NCBI GenBank assembly: GCA_017507385.1
Contig: JAFWAX010000065.1
Span: forward strand, 1 to 64,000
Direction of reading: 5' to 3'
DNA length: 64,000 nucleotides
Source of the DNA: Bacteroidaceae bacterium
GTDB lineage: Bacteria > Bacteroidota > Bacteroidia > Bacteroidales > Bacteroidaceae
Shown here piece after piece: positions 34,759 to 43,635 of the stretch. A program made the position numbers and the translations under genes. A model generated the notes under the pieces. The model saw only the letters and a program-made list of their open reading frames with translations, searched no databases and was not told the DNA's origin. Position 1 is the first letter of the stretch; each line of letters begins with the position of its first letter.

Positions 34759-34811
34759 CACTGCTTGCATCGTGTTTTTCGCTTCAGACGCGAAACACGA
34801 TGCAAGCAGTG
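34759..34811 (-). terminator. Long hairpin after the DUF3109 gene
   Basis: CACTGCTTGCATCGTGTTT and its complement (34759-34782 with 34789-34811) form a stem of over 20 bp with a 6-nt loop, 34 bp beyond the DUF3109 stop. The U-run is poor. Confidence 0.6.
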
Positions 34812-34844
34812 GGTGCAGGTGGTTCGATGTGTATGTCTTGGATT

Positions 34845-35426
34845 TTAGTCCAGATAGCCTGCTTTTTTCAGCTCTTTGGCAGCCAGGTCGCATTCGTTCC
34901 ACCATTCTTGCCCGAATCGGCGGATGAGTGGCTCTTTCAAGAACTGATACACGGGTAGTTGCAGTTTCTTTCCCAGTTCTCGTGCAGGCTGGCAGATGTC
35001 CCAGCGATGCACGTTGACGGCTGTCATGCCGCCTACGGTGGAAAGGCGTACAGGGTACAAAGCGCATGAGATGGGTTTTTGCCAGTTGAATTTACCGCAT
35101 CGGTAGGCTGAGTCGATGGCACAGAAAGCGCAGCCGCCTTCGTGCTTGACAAACACGCAGTCTTTTCCGTTGATAATCTGGGTGACCAGTTCTCCTTCTC
35201 TGTCGGGATAAACCACTCCTTCTGCGTCAATCTGTTGCTGCGCTTCAGCTTGCAAGTCGTCCCAAACCACTTCAAGCGCATCTTCAAGAAGTCCCACTTC
35301 TTCGATGTTGACGGGTGCTCCGGCATCTCCCTCGACACAGCATGCGCCATGGCACTTTTCGAGGTCGCAGCAGAAAAAGACCTTGAACAGGTCGAGTGAA
35401 ACAAGAGTGTCTAAAATTTCTATCAT
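34845..35426 (-). CDS. DUF3109 family protein
   Basis: 193 residues. The cysteine motifs CCDLEKCHGACCVEGDAGAP (about 19-38), CAFCAIDSAYRCGK and ISCALYPVR identify DUF3109, a Bacteroidetes family related to CxxCxxCC-type proteins and probably metal- or cluster-binding. Function unknown. Its start overlaps the ribF stop by four bases (ATGA), so translation is coupled to a flavin-synthesis gene. Confidence 0.82.
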   Translation of the reverse strand: MIEILDTLVSLDLFKVFFCCDLEKCHGACCVEGDAGAPVNIEEVGLLEDALEVVWDDLQAEAQQQIDAEGVVYPDREGELVTQIINGKDCVFVKHEGGCAFCAIDSAYRCGKFNWQKPISCALYPVRLSTVGGMTAVNVHRWDICQPARELGKKLQLPVYQFLKEPLIRRFGQEWWNECDLAAKELKKAGYLD

Positions 35427-36352
35427 TTTTGTTGGATGTGTAGGTCAGTCTTTGATATTCTGAGCCGGCATTCTTGTTCGTCTTCGGCAAGTTGGTGTCG
35501 CAGCATGTCAATGGAATTGAACTCTTGCTCATCGCGCAAATGTTCTAAGAATTCAATCTTCAGGCTCTTTCCGTAGAGATTATTCTCAAAATCAAATATA
35601 TGCACTTCGATGCTTCGCTGTTTCCCGTTGTGCAGCGTAGGGCGAGTGCCAATGTTCAGCATGCCAAATCCAGCATCGGTCTTAACCAGATATACACCAT
35701 TCTTTGGGATGAGTTTTGATGCTTCAACTTGCAGATTCGCTGTTGGATAGCCAATCTTTCTCCCGTTCTGATAGCCTTCCACTACGACGCCCTTGAAGCC
35801 GTAGCTGTATCCCAGTATGCTGTTGGCCTGCTTGATGTCACCAGCAAGCAAAGCATTTCGTGCTGCTGTTGAAGAATGTGCTTCCCCCCATTTTCCGCAT
35901 TCCACCACTTCAATTCCGCATTCTTTTCCGTATTCAACATAGTCGTCAAAACGCTTGCCGTCGTGTCCGAAGCGGTTGTCGTAGCCAATGAGCAGAATTT
36001 CTGTTTGCAGCTGTTTCTTCAGGATGTTGTGCATGAATTCGCGTGCAGTCATCTGTGCCAGTTCGGCGGTAAAGTCTATCATCGCTACCTTGTCTGCTTC
36101 AGTCTTCATCAGCAGTTCCTTTTTTTCCTCTGTTGTTGTCAGCAGTTGCGGAGAAAAGTCGGGATGCAGCACTTGCTTCGGATGATTCGGAAAGGTGACA
36201 ATCATTGCATCGAGCCCTCGTTTGCGAGCCAGCTCAACCACCTGTGCAATCACATGCTGATGTCCCAGATGCACCCCGTCAAAAGAGCCTATTGTTGCAA
36301 CACAAGGCCTGATGGCTGTGTCCTTGCCGAATACTCTTACATTCATACGCAT
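35423..36352 (-). CDS. ribF: Bifunctional riboflavin kinase/FMN adenylyltransferase
   Basis: Converts riboflavin to FMN and then FAD. 309 residues from 36352, or 307 from the Met at 36346. The N-terminal adenylyltransferase domain has GSFDGVHLGHQ (about 22-32), and SSTAAR in place of the usual SSTRIR-type motif. The C-terminal kinase domain has GRKIGYPTANL and GTRPT. TACCTTTG at 36354-36361 (minus strand) sits so close that a transcript from it would be nearly leaderless and would favour 36346. Confidence 0.95.
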   Translation of the reverse strand: MRMNVRVFGKDTAIRPCVATIGSFDGVHLGHQHVIAQVVELARKRGLDAMIVTFPNHPKQVLHPDFSPQLLTTTEEKKELLMKTEADKVAMIDFTAELAQMTAREFMHNILKKQLQTEILLIGYDNRFGHDGKRFDDYVEYGKECGIEVVECGKWGEAHSSTAARNALLAGDIKQANSILGYSYGFKGVVVEGYQNGRKIGYPTANLQVEASKLIPKNGVYLVKTDAGFGMLNIGTRPTLHNGKQRSIEVHIFDFENNLYGKSLKIEFLEHLRDEQEFNSIDMLRHQLAEDEQECRLRISKTDLHIQQK

Positions 36353-36465
36353 GCAAAGGTACGGATTTTAATCCATTCTACATAAGATTGCAATGTATAA
36401 TTAGCAAAATCATTGCTTTTGATGCGTTGCGGAGGAGGAAAGGGAAGAAAAAGTTCTACTTCGTT

Positions 36466-36494
36466 TTTGGGTAAATCGGGAATATATAACTTTG
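36466..36494 (+). promoter_or_regulatory. Promoter of the cobalamin uptake operon
   Basis: TTTG (36466-36469), 17-bp spacer, TAACTTTG (36487-36494), directly before the riboswitch. Confidence 0.75.
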
Positions 36495-36499
36495 TCTCT

Positions 36500-36690
36500 G
36501 TTATGGTTCGTCACCCCGACGATGAAAAGGGAACGAGGTGCAAATCCCCGACAGTCCCGCTGCGGTAAGTCCATGACATCGAAGCTGCATTGTTGCCACT
36601 GAGCATCAGCCGATTTCTCCATGAGAATTCAATAGCGTGCTTGGGAAGGTTTTGTAGCGGAGAGGACAAGTCCGAAGACCTGCCATGACA
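36500..36690 (+). promoter_or_regulatory. Cobalamin (B12) riboswitch
   Basis: Contains, in order, GAAAAGGGAACGAGGTGCAA, CCCCGACAGTCCCGCTGCGG, GCCACTGAGCA, TTGGGAAGG and a B12-box-like AGTCCGAAGACCTGCC (36670-36685). These match the conserved core of adenosylcobalamin riboswitches, with the box slightly diverged from the usual GCCAGGAGACCTGCC. Its position between a promoter and btuB implies repression of B12 uptake by the vitamin. Confidence 0.92.
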
Positions 36691-36730
36691 TCATCAACTA
36701 ATGCTCTCGAGGAAAGAGTCTCTTGATAAA

Positions 36731-38779
36731 ATGTCATTTAAATTATTGAAAATAAGAAATGTGCAATGCGTTCTGCGTTTAATGCCCTTTTTGGCGGTGC
36801 CATCGTGGGCGCAGCAGCCGCTTCCCGTTCATACTGCTGATACATTGGACAATGTCGATGTGGTTAGCTCCCATCGTGTTCGTGAGCTGGAAAGCGCATC
36901 GCCTCAATATTCTCTTTCTCGCGAGAACTTCAACCGTTTGGGTGTGACAGACATCAGTGATGCAATTCATCGCCTTCCTGGCATCACTCTGCGCGATTAT
37001 GGAGGTGTGGGTGGAATGAAGACCGTATCGGTGCGCGGGCTTGGTGCACAGAATACAGGCGTGAGTTACGATGGCATAGCCTTGAGCGATTGCCAGACGG
37101 GACAGATTGATTTGCAGCGATATACGCTTGGAAATATCAGCGACTTGCGATTGGCTATAGCTGGCAACGACGACATCTTTCTGCCTGCTCGAAATGTATC
37201 TTCTGCAACACTGCTTGCCATCACGACGCAGACCGAGAACGATCTTGCTTCTAAGCTGCATGGCCAAGCCTCTTTGACACTCGGTTCATGGGGATATACT
37301 CATCCTTTGCTTCAGATGGGCACATCGTGGCGTGAACGATTCGCTTTGTCGGGAACAGCCAGTTTTGTCTATGCCGAAAATGACTATCCTTTCACGCTGA
37401 CGAATGTGCAGCAGCAAGTGAAGGAACGGAGAACTAACAGCCGCATGAACCAGTGGCATGGCGAAACCAATCTGCTTTTCAAGGTTAATCAGCGAAACCG
37501 CCTGACTGCAAAGCTTTACTATTACGATAACAACCGTCAATTGCCAGGCATGGTGCATTATTACACCAATGAGTCCCATGAAAAGCTGCATGAGCGCAAT
37601 GCCTTCGTGCAAGCCCGATGGCTCAGCTTCTGTTCCGACCGTTTCACTCTCATGGCGAATGGGAAATTTAACTGGGCAAGTTCCGACTACGATAATGGTA
37701 CGGCAGGTGGAAGCATGGGCAGTGCAACGTATTGGCAGCGTGAAGCTTATGCTTCAGCCTCCATGCTCTATACTCCTGTGGATTGGCTGTCGTTGAGTTA
37801 TGCTGCAGACTATCAGATGAACAACCTGAATGGTTCGCTCACTCAGGCTTCACGACCTTATAGACATTCTGTTTTACAGGCACTTGGCGCTAAGGTTGCT
37901 GTTGGGCGTTTCGTCTTTTTGGCAAGAGGACTCTATGCTATCTATCTGAACGGCAACAAGGCAAAGTCCTCCGATGGCGTATCTTCCATGAATCCCAACC
38001 AGACGGTCAGCGGTACTGAGCCAGACGAAGCAAACTTTGCTCCGAGTGTCAGTGCCTCCTTCCAGCCTTTTGCCAATGAACAGCTTTATGTCCGTGCATC
38101 GTGGAAGCACGTATTCCGTATGCCTACCTTCAACGAATTGTATTACTATCATTTAGGCAATCCGATGCTGTCTCCTGAACAGGCTTCTCAGTACAATGTC
38201 GGATTGACATGGCAGAGCGGGAACAAATCCCCGCTTCGTGTATATCTGACTGCCGATGCCTACATCAACAACGTGACCGACAAGATTGTTGCCATTCCTT
38301 TCAACATGTTTGTCTGGCATACGGTTAACATCGGTAAAGTCCGTGTTTATGGCCTCGATGCCACAGCGGATTTCAGTCTTCCTTTAGGACGGGATCACAT
38401 ATTGGGCTTGAATGGAAATTATAGCTATCAGCGTGCCAAGAACCTCAGTTTCAAAGGGAAATTCTACGGGAATCAGATAGCTTACACTCCTCAGCATTCG
38501 GGCAGTGCTACCCTCTACTGGAGTAATCCGTGGCTTAACCTTTCAGCCACAGCCAGCGGCATGAGCAGCCGTTGGGCAACTAATGAACATACGGCTGGAA
38601 CGAAGATTGATGGCTTTGTCGAACTGAGCTTTTCTGCTTATCGCGATATCCGTATCGGCACACAGCCATTCACGTTGCGAGCTTCCATGCTCAATGCAAC
38701 CAATTTGCAGTACGACATTGTCAGGAACTATCCCATGCCTGGGCGTTCGTGGAAGCTGGCCGTCAGCACAAAATTCTAA
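36731..38779 (+). CDS. btuB: TonB-dependent cobalamin receptor
   Basis: Outer-membrane receptor of 682 residues from ATG 36731, chosen because it opens a signal peptide (about 1-27, ending PSWAQQ) and follows the purine-rich AGGAAAG at 36710; an in-frame ATG at 36701 is the alternative. The plug domain includes DISDAIHRLPGITLRDYGGVGGMKTVSVRG, then a 22-strand barrel typical of the family ending in WKLAVSTKF with terminal Phe. It lacks an N-terminal carboxypeptidase-like extension. The riboswitch upstream and btuG, btuF and btuC downstream make cobalamin the likely cargo. Confidence 0.92.
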   Translation: MSFKLLKIRNVQCVLRLMPFLAVPSWAQQPLPVHTADTLDNVDVVSSHRVRELESASPQYSLSRENFNRLGVTDISDAIHRLPGITLRDYGGVGGMKTVSVRGLGAQNTGVSYDGIALSDCQTGQIDLQRYTLGNISDLRLAIAGNDDIFLPARNVSSATLLAITTQTENDLASKLHGQASLTLGSWGYTHPLLQMGTSWRERFALSGTASFVYAENDYPFTLTNVQQQVKERRTNSRMNQWHGETNLLFKVNQRNRLTAKLYYYDNNRQLPGMVHYYTNESHEKLHERNAFVQARWLSFCSDRFTLMANGKFNWASSDYDNGTAGGSMGSATYWQREAYASASMLYTPVDWLSLSYAADYQMNNLNGSLTQASRPYRHSVLQALGAKVAVGRFVFLARGLYAIYLNGNKAKSSDGVSSMNPNQTVSGTEPDEANFAPSVSASFQPFANEQLYVRASWKHVFRMPTFNELYYYHLGNPMLSPEQASQYNVGLTWQSGNKSPLRVYLTADAYINNVTDKIVAIPFNMFVWHTVNIGKVRVYGLDATADFSLPLGRDHILGLNGNYSYQRAKNLSFKGKFYGNQIAYTPQHSGSATLYWSNPWLNLSATASGMSSRWATNEHTAGTKIDGFVELSFSAYRDIRIGTQPFTLRASMLNATNLQYDIVRNYPMPGRSWKLAVSTKF

Positions 38780-38840
38780 AATCATTGAGGGAAGGATTCT
38801 CCCATAAATGAATATATAGTTAAATGTAAAATTAAGAAAA

Positions 38841-39926
38841 ATGAAAAAGAACATTTATTTCAGTGCCCTCCTCATGTTGGGTATGACCTTGTTTACAGCT
38901 TGTAGCGAGGATGATGACAATCCTCCTCCAACAGACCCCGTCACTGTCACGGAAGGTGTGTTCATTCTTAACGAAGGCGCCTACTTCTATGGTGTCAGTG
39001 GTTCATTGTCATATCTCGATTATGAAAGCCAGACGCTTAGCAATGGAATTTTTGCCGCTAAAAATGGCCGTGTGCTGGGAGCAACTCCCAACGATGCCAT
39101 CATCTATGGTTCAAAAATGTACATTGCCACTACCGACGAGAATCGTCTGGAAGTCATCGATGCCACTACGCTGGAATCACTTGGATATGTAACGATGACC
39201 AGCCCTCGTAAGCTTGCTGCAGCCGAGGGCAAAGTCTTTGCTACTTCCTACATGGGCACAGTTTACAGCATTGATACCACCCGATTGGAGATTGTTTCAG
39301 AGTCAGAAAAGATTGGTGCCAATCTCGAGGGCATCGTTGTGCGTGACCAGTACCTTTATGTATGCAACGCATGGAACAGCGACTACACCTACAATAATAA
39401 TGTGGTGAAACTTCAGCTCTCCAACCTTGCCAAGGTAAAGGACATCACCGTGACTTGCAACCCTGTACGCATCACTACTGATGGCACAGATATCTATGTA
39501 CAGAGCACGGGCAACTATGCCGATGTGTTGCCTTCCATTCAGCGACTTGATGCGACCGACCAGGTCACTCCGCTTTGCCAAGCTACCTATATGTCCTATG
39601 CCAACCACAAGATTTACTACATCTCCATGACTTACGATGCAGACTGGAACACTATCACTCGCTATGGCGTTTATGACTTGCAGAAGGGTGAAGATGCAGA
39701 GTTTATCGCTGGCGATGAGATACTTAGCCCATGTGCTATCGCTGCCGATCCTAACAGCGGCATTGTCTATGTGTCCTCTTATAACCAAGGCGCAATGGGC
39801 ATCGACTATTCTGGTCCAGGCTACATTGTGGCATACAGCAGCGATGGCACTATGCTGAAGATGTACGAAGCAGGCGTCGCTCCATCGACCTTTGTTTTTC
39901 AGACTTCATCCTATGATGTGCAGTAA
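38841..39926 (+). CDS. btuG: BtuG-like surface cobalamin-binding lipoprotein (DUF5074)
   Basis: 361 residues with a lipoprotein signal (FTAC, Cys21) followed by acidic SEDDDN, which fits a surface-export signal in Bacteroidetes. The rest is a YncE/DUF5074-type beta-propeller (repeated blades such as YGSKMYIATTDENRLEVIDATTL and NSGIVYVSSYNQG). In Bacteroides thetaiotaomicron, BtuG of this family caps BtuB and binds cobalamin very tightly. The location 61 bp after btuB, under the same riboswitch, supports the same role. Confidence 0.85.
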   Translation: MKKNIYFSALLMLGMTLFTACSEDDDNPPPTDPVTVTEGVFILNEGAYFYGVSGSLSYLDYESQTLSNGIFAAKNGRVLGATPNDAIIYGSKMYIATTDENRLEVIDATTLESLGYVTMTSPRKLAAAEGKVFATSYMGTVYSIDTTRLEIVSESEKIGANLEGIVVRDQYLYVCNAWNSDYTYNNNVVKLQLSNLAKVKDITVTCNPVRITTDGTDIYVQSTGNYADVLPSIQRLDATDQVTPLCQATYMSYANHKIYYISMTYDADWNTITRYGVYDLQKGEDAEFIAGDEILSPCAIAADPNSGIVYVSSYNQGAMGIDYSGPGYIVAYSSDGTMLKMYEAGVAPSTFVFQTSSYDVQ

Positions 39927-39929
39927 GCA

Positions 39930-41051
39930 ATGAAAATCAGACCCATTAGTTTTTCTTTCATGATGGCAACTGCTGTCTTCCTGGCATCTTGCTCAGGAGG
40001 CAGCGTTGCTTTTTCACTTCCCGAAGGCGATACCATCCCCTTGACTCATGCGCGCAATCTCACCATGGTGCGTTATGACGGTTTTACGAAAGTAGAGCTG
40101 GTCAATCCGTGGGATACCACAGGTCTGCTTGCCACCTATCTGCTTGTCGAAGACTCTGCCACCCTCGACAAAACCTTGTTGAATGATTCCCGTGTGCAGA
40201 TTGTCCGTGTTCCCCTTCGGAATGCCCTCGTTTTCACGGCTGTGCATTGTGGTCTCATCTGCGAACTTGGCAAAGAACCTTGTATCGGCGGCGTGTGCGA
40301 AAGCCAGTACATCCAGTGTCTCACTCAGCCAGTAGTTGACTGTGGCAGTGGCTCTTCCCCCAACCACGAGCGCATCATGCAGCTGCGTCCCGATGCCATG
40401 ATTGTCTCTCCTTTTGAGAACCAGACAGGAAATGACAAATTGGCTCGGTTGGGCATCCCCATCATCCAAGGAGCTGAATACATGGAACCCACGGCATTGG
40501 GGCGTGCCGAATGGATGAAGTTCTACGGACTTCTTGTTGGTGCTGAGGCAGAAGCGCACAATTTGTTCCGCATGGTTGAGCTGCGCTACGATAGCCTGAA
40601 GGCAACGGCGGCACTGCTGAAAGAGAAGCCTGTCATCTTCACCGACAAGCCGTATGGCAATGTTTGGTATCAGCCAGGGGCAGAAAGCTCGGCAGCCCGT
40701 CTCTATGCTGATGCTGGAGCAGCCATCGCTTTTCCCGAATATAGGAAGAGTGGTTCCGTTCCTCTCTCGGTCGAGCAGGTCTATTCGCGTGTTCACGATG
40801 CCGACCGCTGGCTCTTCATCTGCCATACGCCCACGCAGCCCACGCTTGCCATGCTGGCAGACGAGTCCGATATCTATACACGTTTCAAAGCTTTCCAGAC
40901 AGGCCAGGTCTGGGTCTGCAACACGGCTACGTCAGATTTCTTCGAGTCCTCGCCCTTCCATCCCGACAGACTCCTTTCCGACATTTTGCAGATTTGCCAT
41001 GCACAGCAGTCCGACACCCTTTCTCTGTATTATTATCAGCAACTGAAATGA
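39930..41051 (+). CDS. btuF: Cobalamin ABC transporter substrate-binding lipoprotein
   Basis: 373 residues, lipoprotein signal LASC (Cys21). It is a type III (FecB/BtuF) periplasmic-binding fold: ALVFTAVHCGLICELG, DCGSGSSPNHERIMQLRPDAMIVSPF, then the long connecting helix and VIFTDKPYGNVWYQPG. It starts 3 bp after btuG and overlaps btuC by 4 bp. It would deliver cobalamin from the periplasm to BtuC. Confidence 0.9.
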   Translation: MKIRPISFSFMMATAVFLASCSGGSVAFSLPEGDTIPLTHARNLTMVRYDGFTKVELVNPWDTTGLLATYLLVEDSATLDKTLLNDSRVQIVRVPLRNALVFTAVHCGLICELGKEPCIGGVCESQYIQCLTQPVVDCGSGSSPNHERIMQLRPDAMIVSPFENQTGNDKLARLGIPIIQGAEYMEPTALGRAEWMKFYGLLVGAEAEAHNLFRMVELRYDSLKATAALLKEKPVIFTDKPYGNVWYQPGAESSAARLYADAGAAIAFPEYRKSGSVPLSVEQVYSRVHDADRWLFICHTPTQPTLAMLADESDIYTRFKAFQTGQVWVCNTATSDFFESSPFHPDRLLSDILQICHAQQSDTLSLYYYQQLK

Positions 41052-42043
41052 ACATCCGAATCCTCATTCTTGCAGGGATGACTCTTGTGTTCTTCCTGCT
41101 CAACATCTTCTTTGGTTCCGTCCATATCCCATTTGTCGAAGTGCTCGATGCCATTCTGCACCCCGTCGACAGCAGCACCTCATATATCGTTACAGCCTCA
41201 CGCTTTCCTGCGGCCGTAACCGCTTTGCTGTCAGGAGCAGCGCTTGCTGCCTCCGGTCTTCTGTTGCAGACCGCATTTCGCAATCCGCTTGCGGGCCCCT
41301 CCATTCTCGGTATTTCTTCTGGAGCTAACCTCGGAGTTGCCATCGTCATGCTTGCTCTTGGCGGAACAGTCACTGCAGGCATTCACACTTGGAGCGGACA
41401 CCTTGCTGTGGTTGTGGCAGCCCTTGCCGGAAGCCTCCTCGTCATGTTTCTCCTGCTTCTCTTTTCTTCTTTGCTGAAAAATGGCCTGATGCTTCTCATC
41501 ACGGGCATCATGGTGGGCTATATCACTTCATCTGCCATCTCCCTGCTTAACTTCTTGGCTTCGGCCGAGAACATACAAAGCTTTGTCCTTTGGGGCATGG
41601 GCAGCTTCAACAGCGTGTCCTTGCAGCATCTGCCCCTCTTCTCGGTTCTCTGTGTCTCCGGACTCATTCTTGCGCTTTTGCTCACTAAACCCCTCAACGC
41701 CATGCTGCTTGGAGAAAGCTATGCTGCCAATCTGGGGGTCAATATGCAGTTGGTGCGCAATTTGCTCCTTCTCGCAACAGGTCTTCTCACCGCTGTCGTT
41801 ACAGCTTACTGTGGCCCAGTAACCTTCCTGGGACTCGCCACACCCCATGTGGCTTTTCTGCTGCTCGGCACCAGCAATCACCGCTCCCTCCTGCCGGCAA
41901 CAATGCTGATGGGCGCACTCCTTGCGCTCCTTTGCAACCTTCTCTGCAATCTCCCTTCCGTCACTGTCCTGCCTCTCAACGCCATCACTCCCTTGCTGGG
42001 CGCACCAGTCATCCTCTATATCATCATGCGGAGAAAAGCATAG
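41048..42043 (+). CDS. btuC: Cobalamin ABC transporter permease
   Basis: 331 residues from ATG 41048, whose ATGA overlaps the btuF stop. FecCD/BtuC family with about ten membrane helices and the conserved FRNPLAGPSILGISSGANLG, GMGSFNSVS and GLATPHVAFLL segments. An upstream in-frame ATG at 40994 lies within btuF and is rejected. No ATPase gene (btuD) follows; the next gene is a porin on a separate promoter. Confidence 0.93.
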   Translation: MNIRILILAGMTLVFFLLNIFFGSVHIPFVEVLDAILHPVDSSTSYIVTASRFPAAVTALLSGAALAASGLLLQTAFRNPLAGPSILGISSGANLGVAIVMLALGGTVTAGIHTWSGHLAVVVAALAGSLLVMFLLLLFSSLLKNGLMLLITGIMVGYITSSAISLLNFLASAENIQSFVLWGMGSFNSVSLQHLPLFSVLCVSGLILALLLTKPLNAMLLGESYAANLGVNMQLVRNLLLLATGLLTAVVTAYCGPVTFLGLATPHVAFLLLGTSNHRSLLPATMLMGALLALLCNLLCNLPSVTVLPLNAITPLLGAPVILYIIMRRKA

Positions 42044-42179
42044 TTCCCCATTCCTGCGCCTTTTGGGTGAGTGCTGAAACGATTTTAAGGGAATCTCGGT
42101 GCCAGATTCCCCGTATTTCCCCTTCCTTCAAAAGGCCAGTTCTACTCATTCGCCAAGTTCTTTTACTGAAAAATGAGTA

Positions 42180-42210
42180 TTGTGGGAGCGTGGGAAAACT
42201 CCGAACTTTG
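42180..42210 (+). promoter_or_regulatory. Possible promoter of the OprB-like porin gene
   Basis: TTG near 42180, 20-bp spacer, GAACTTTG (42203-42210), one base off the TAnnTTTG consensus. Confidence 0.4.
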
Positions 42211-42256
42211 CAGCGTTAAATTAAAAAGTTTGTTAAATTAAAAAGTTTATTAAAAA

Positions 42257-43297
42257 ATGAAGAAGAAACTTTTGTTATTAGCTGCTGCAGTTTGTGCTCT
42301 TTCGCTTCAGGCACAGGAGGATAGGGTGGCATGGGCTGCCGGTGTCATTACGGAAGGGCAGTGGAACATGACTGACGGAAAGACAGGATGGGCTAATCGC
42401 ATCAATGCCGATTTGGGTGTACGTCTTTGGAAAGGTGCGCTTTTTGATGTGTCAACCTTGACTACCTATAGTACGGGAACTCCCGTTGCGGATGACAGGC
42501 AGGGCTTTTCTAACATTGATGCGGAGAATCGTGCTTTCCGCCTTTTCCATGCTGGGTTGTCGCAGACATTCCTCAACGAAAGCCTTACGCTCTTTGTGGG
42601 TCTCAAAGCGGCCGATGAGGACTATTTCAACACCGACCTTGCAGGACTCTTTACGGGTTCTTCATACGGAGGCATACCTGTATGCACGGAAAATCACGGT
42701 ATCTCGGTCTATCCCGAAGCTGCCCTTGCCTTGCATGCCGAATACGTGACTGGCGGCTGGACATTGCGAGAGAGCTTTTACAATGGCGCTCCGTCTGACA
42801 GGTTGGACGAGCAGTTCCGTTTCCGTCCAGGTCGCGATGGATTGTTCAATATCGGAAGTGCCATGTATGCCGTGGAGACAGAAGGCTATGCTTTTACATC
42901 CTACACGCTTGGCTATGCCTTTAGCACGAAGGAGGTGACGGGTCAGACGGAGTTTGGCCTGTGGGGCGGTGTGGAGCAGCCTGTGTGCACATGGGGAAAG
43001 ATGCGGCTGAACCTCTTGGCTGAGGGTGCGGCTGAACTGACCAAGAACGCAGCATGCAAGGGCTACTGGGCTGCTGGCGCAGTAGCAGAGAATATCACGC
43101 GCAACGGAGGTCAGCTGGGATTGGCTGTCAACAGGGTTTATTGCCAGGATGGACACGAAACAGACGTGGAACTGACGTTCCTCTGTCCGCTTGGCGCAGG
43201 CTTCAGCCTTCAGCCCGCACTTCATGCCATCCGAACAGACGGAGTCACGACGATGGCAGGACAATTCAGGCTTTGCTATGAGATAGGCAGCAAATAG
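42257..43297 (+). CDS. OprB-like carbohydrate porin
   Basis: 346 residues with a signal peptide ending SLQAQ. The order WNMTDGKTGWANRINADLGVRL..., DDRQGFSNIDAENRAFRLFHAGLSQTF, LFVGLKAADEDYF and LFTGSSYGGIP follows that of OprB-family outer-membrane porins, which form 16-strand sugar-selective channels. It lies 213 bp downstream of btuC with its own possible promoter, so a role in B12 uptake is uncertain. A strong terminator follows at 43363. Confidence 0.7.
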   Translation: MKKKLLLLAAAVCALSLQAQEDRVAWAAGVITEGQWNMTDGKTGWANRINADLGVRLWKGALFDVSTLTTYSTGTPVADDRQGFSNIDAENRAFRLFHAGLSQTFLNESLTLFVGLKAADEDYFNTDLAGLFTGSSYGGIPVCTENHGISVYPEAALALHAEYVTGGWTLRESFYNGAPSDRLDEQFRFRPGRDGLFNIGSAMYAVETEGYAFTSYTLGYAFSTKEVTGQTEFGLWGGVEQPVCTWGKMRLNLLAEGAAELTKNAACKGYWAAGAVAENITRNGGQLGLAVNRVYCQDGHETDVELTFLCPLGAGFSLQPALHAIRTDGVTTMAGQFRLCYEIGSK

Positions 43298-43362
43298 CAG
43301 CAGAGAAACTTTTTTAATGTGAATTCGCACCATTCGCTACAGGCTCTTCTTTGAATGAATAC

Positions 43363-43403
43363 TTCAAGGGCTGGTTCCACACATCACGGAACCAGCCCTT
43401 GAA
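43363..43403 (+). terminator. Rho-independent terminator of the porin gene
   Basis: Perfect 16-bp stem TTCAAGGGCTGGTTCC with its complement (43363-43378, 43388-43403), followed by CCGTTTT. Confidence 0.9.
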
Positions 43404-43571
43404 CCGTTTTCAGACATTGCCAAACGTTCTTCTGTGAAAAGGATACGCTATTTTAAAAGATGAGGAAATGAAACACCTTCTTGTTTTTGCATCTTTGCCG
43501 GTCTTGATATTCCGTTGTTAAATTCTTGTAAATGATAAGAATGGTTAAAAAGTTAAAAAATCCCCCCCCTA

Positions 43572-43602
43572 TTTGTTTTTTTTAAATATTGTGTTAACTT
43601 TG
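43572..43602 (+). promoter_or_regulatory. Promoter of the paired secreted-protein genes
   Basis: TTTG (43572-43575), 19-bp spacer, TAACTTTG (43595-43602). The start codon is 33 bp downstream. The sequence between the previous terminator and this promoter shows nothing else. Confidence 0.8.
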
Positions 43603-43635
43603 CAAAAATGAATAAGCTCTTAATAAAGAATCATT

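Noticed and set aside
40994-41047. Longer N-terminus for btuC
   Set aside because: It lies within btuF; the ATGA overlap at 41048 gives a standard membrane-protein start.
42257-43297. Porin gene as part of the B12 regulon
   Set aside because: Separated by 213 bp with its own near-consensus promoter, and its motifs fit OprB sugar porins better than a B12 function.
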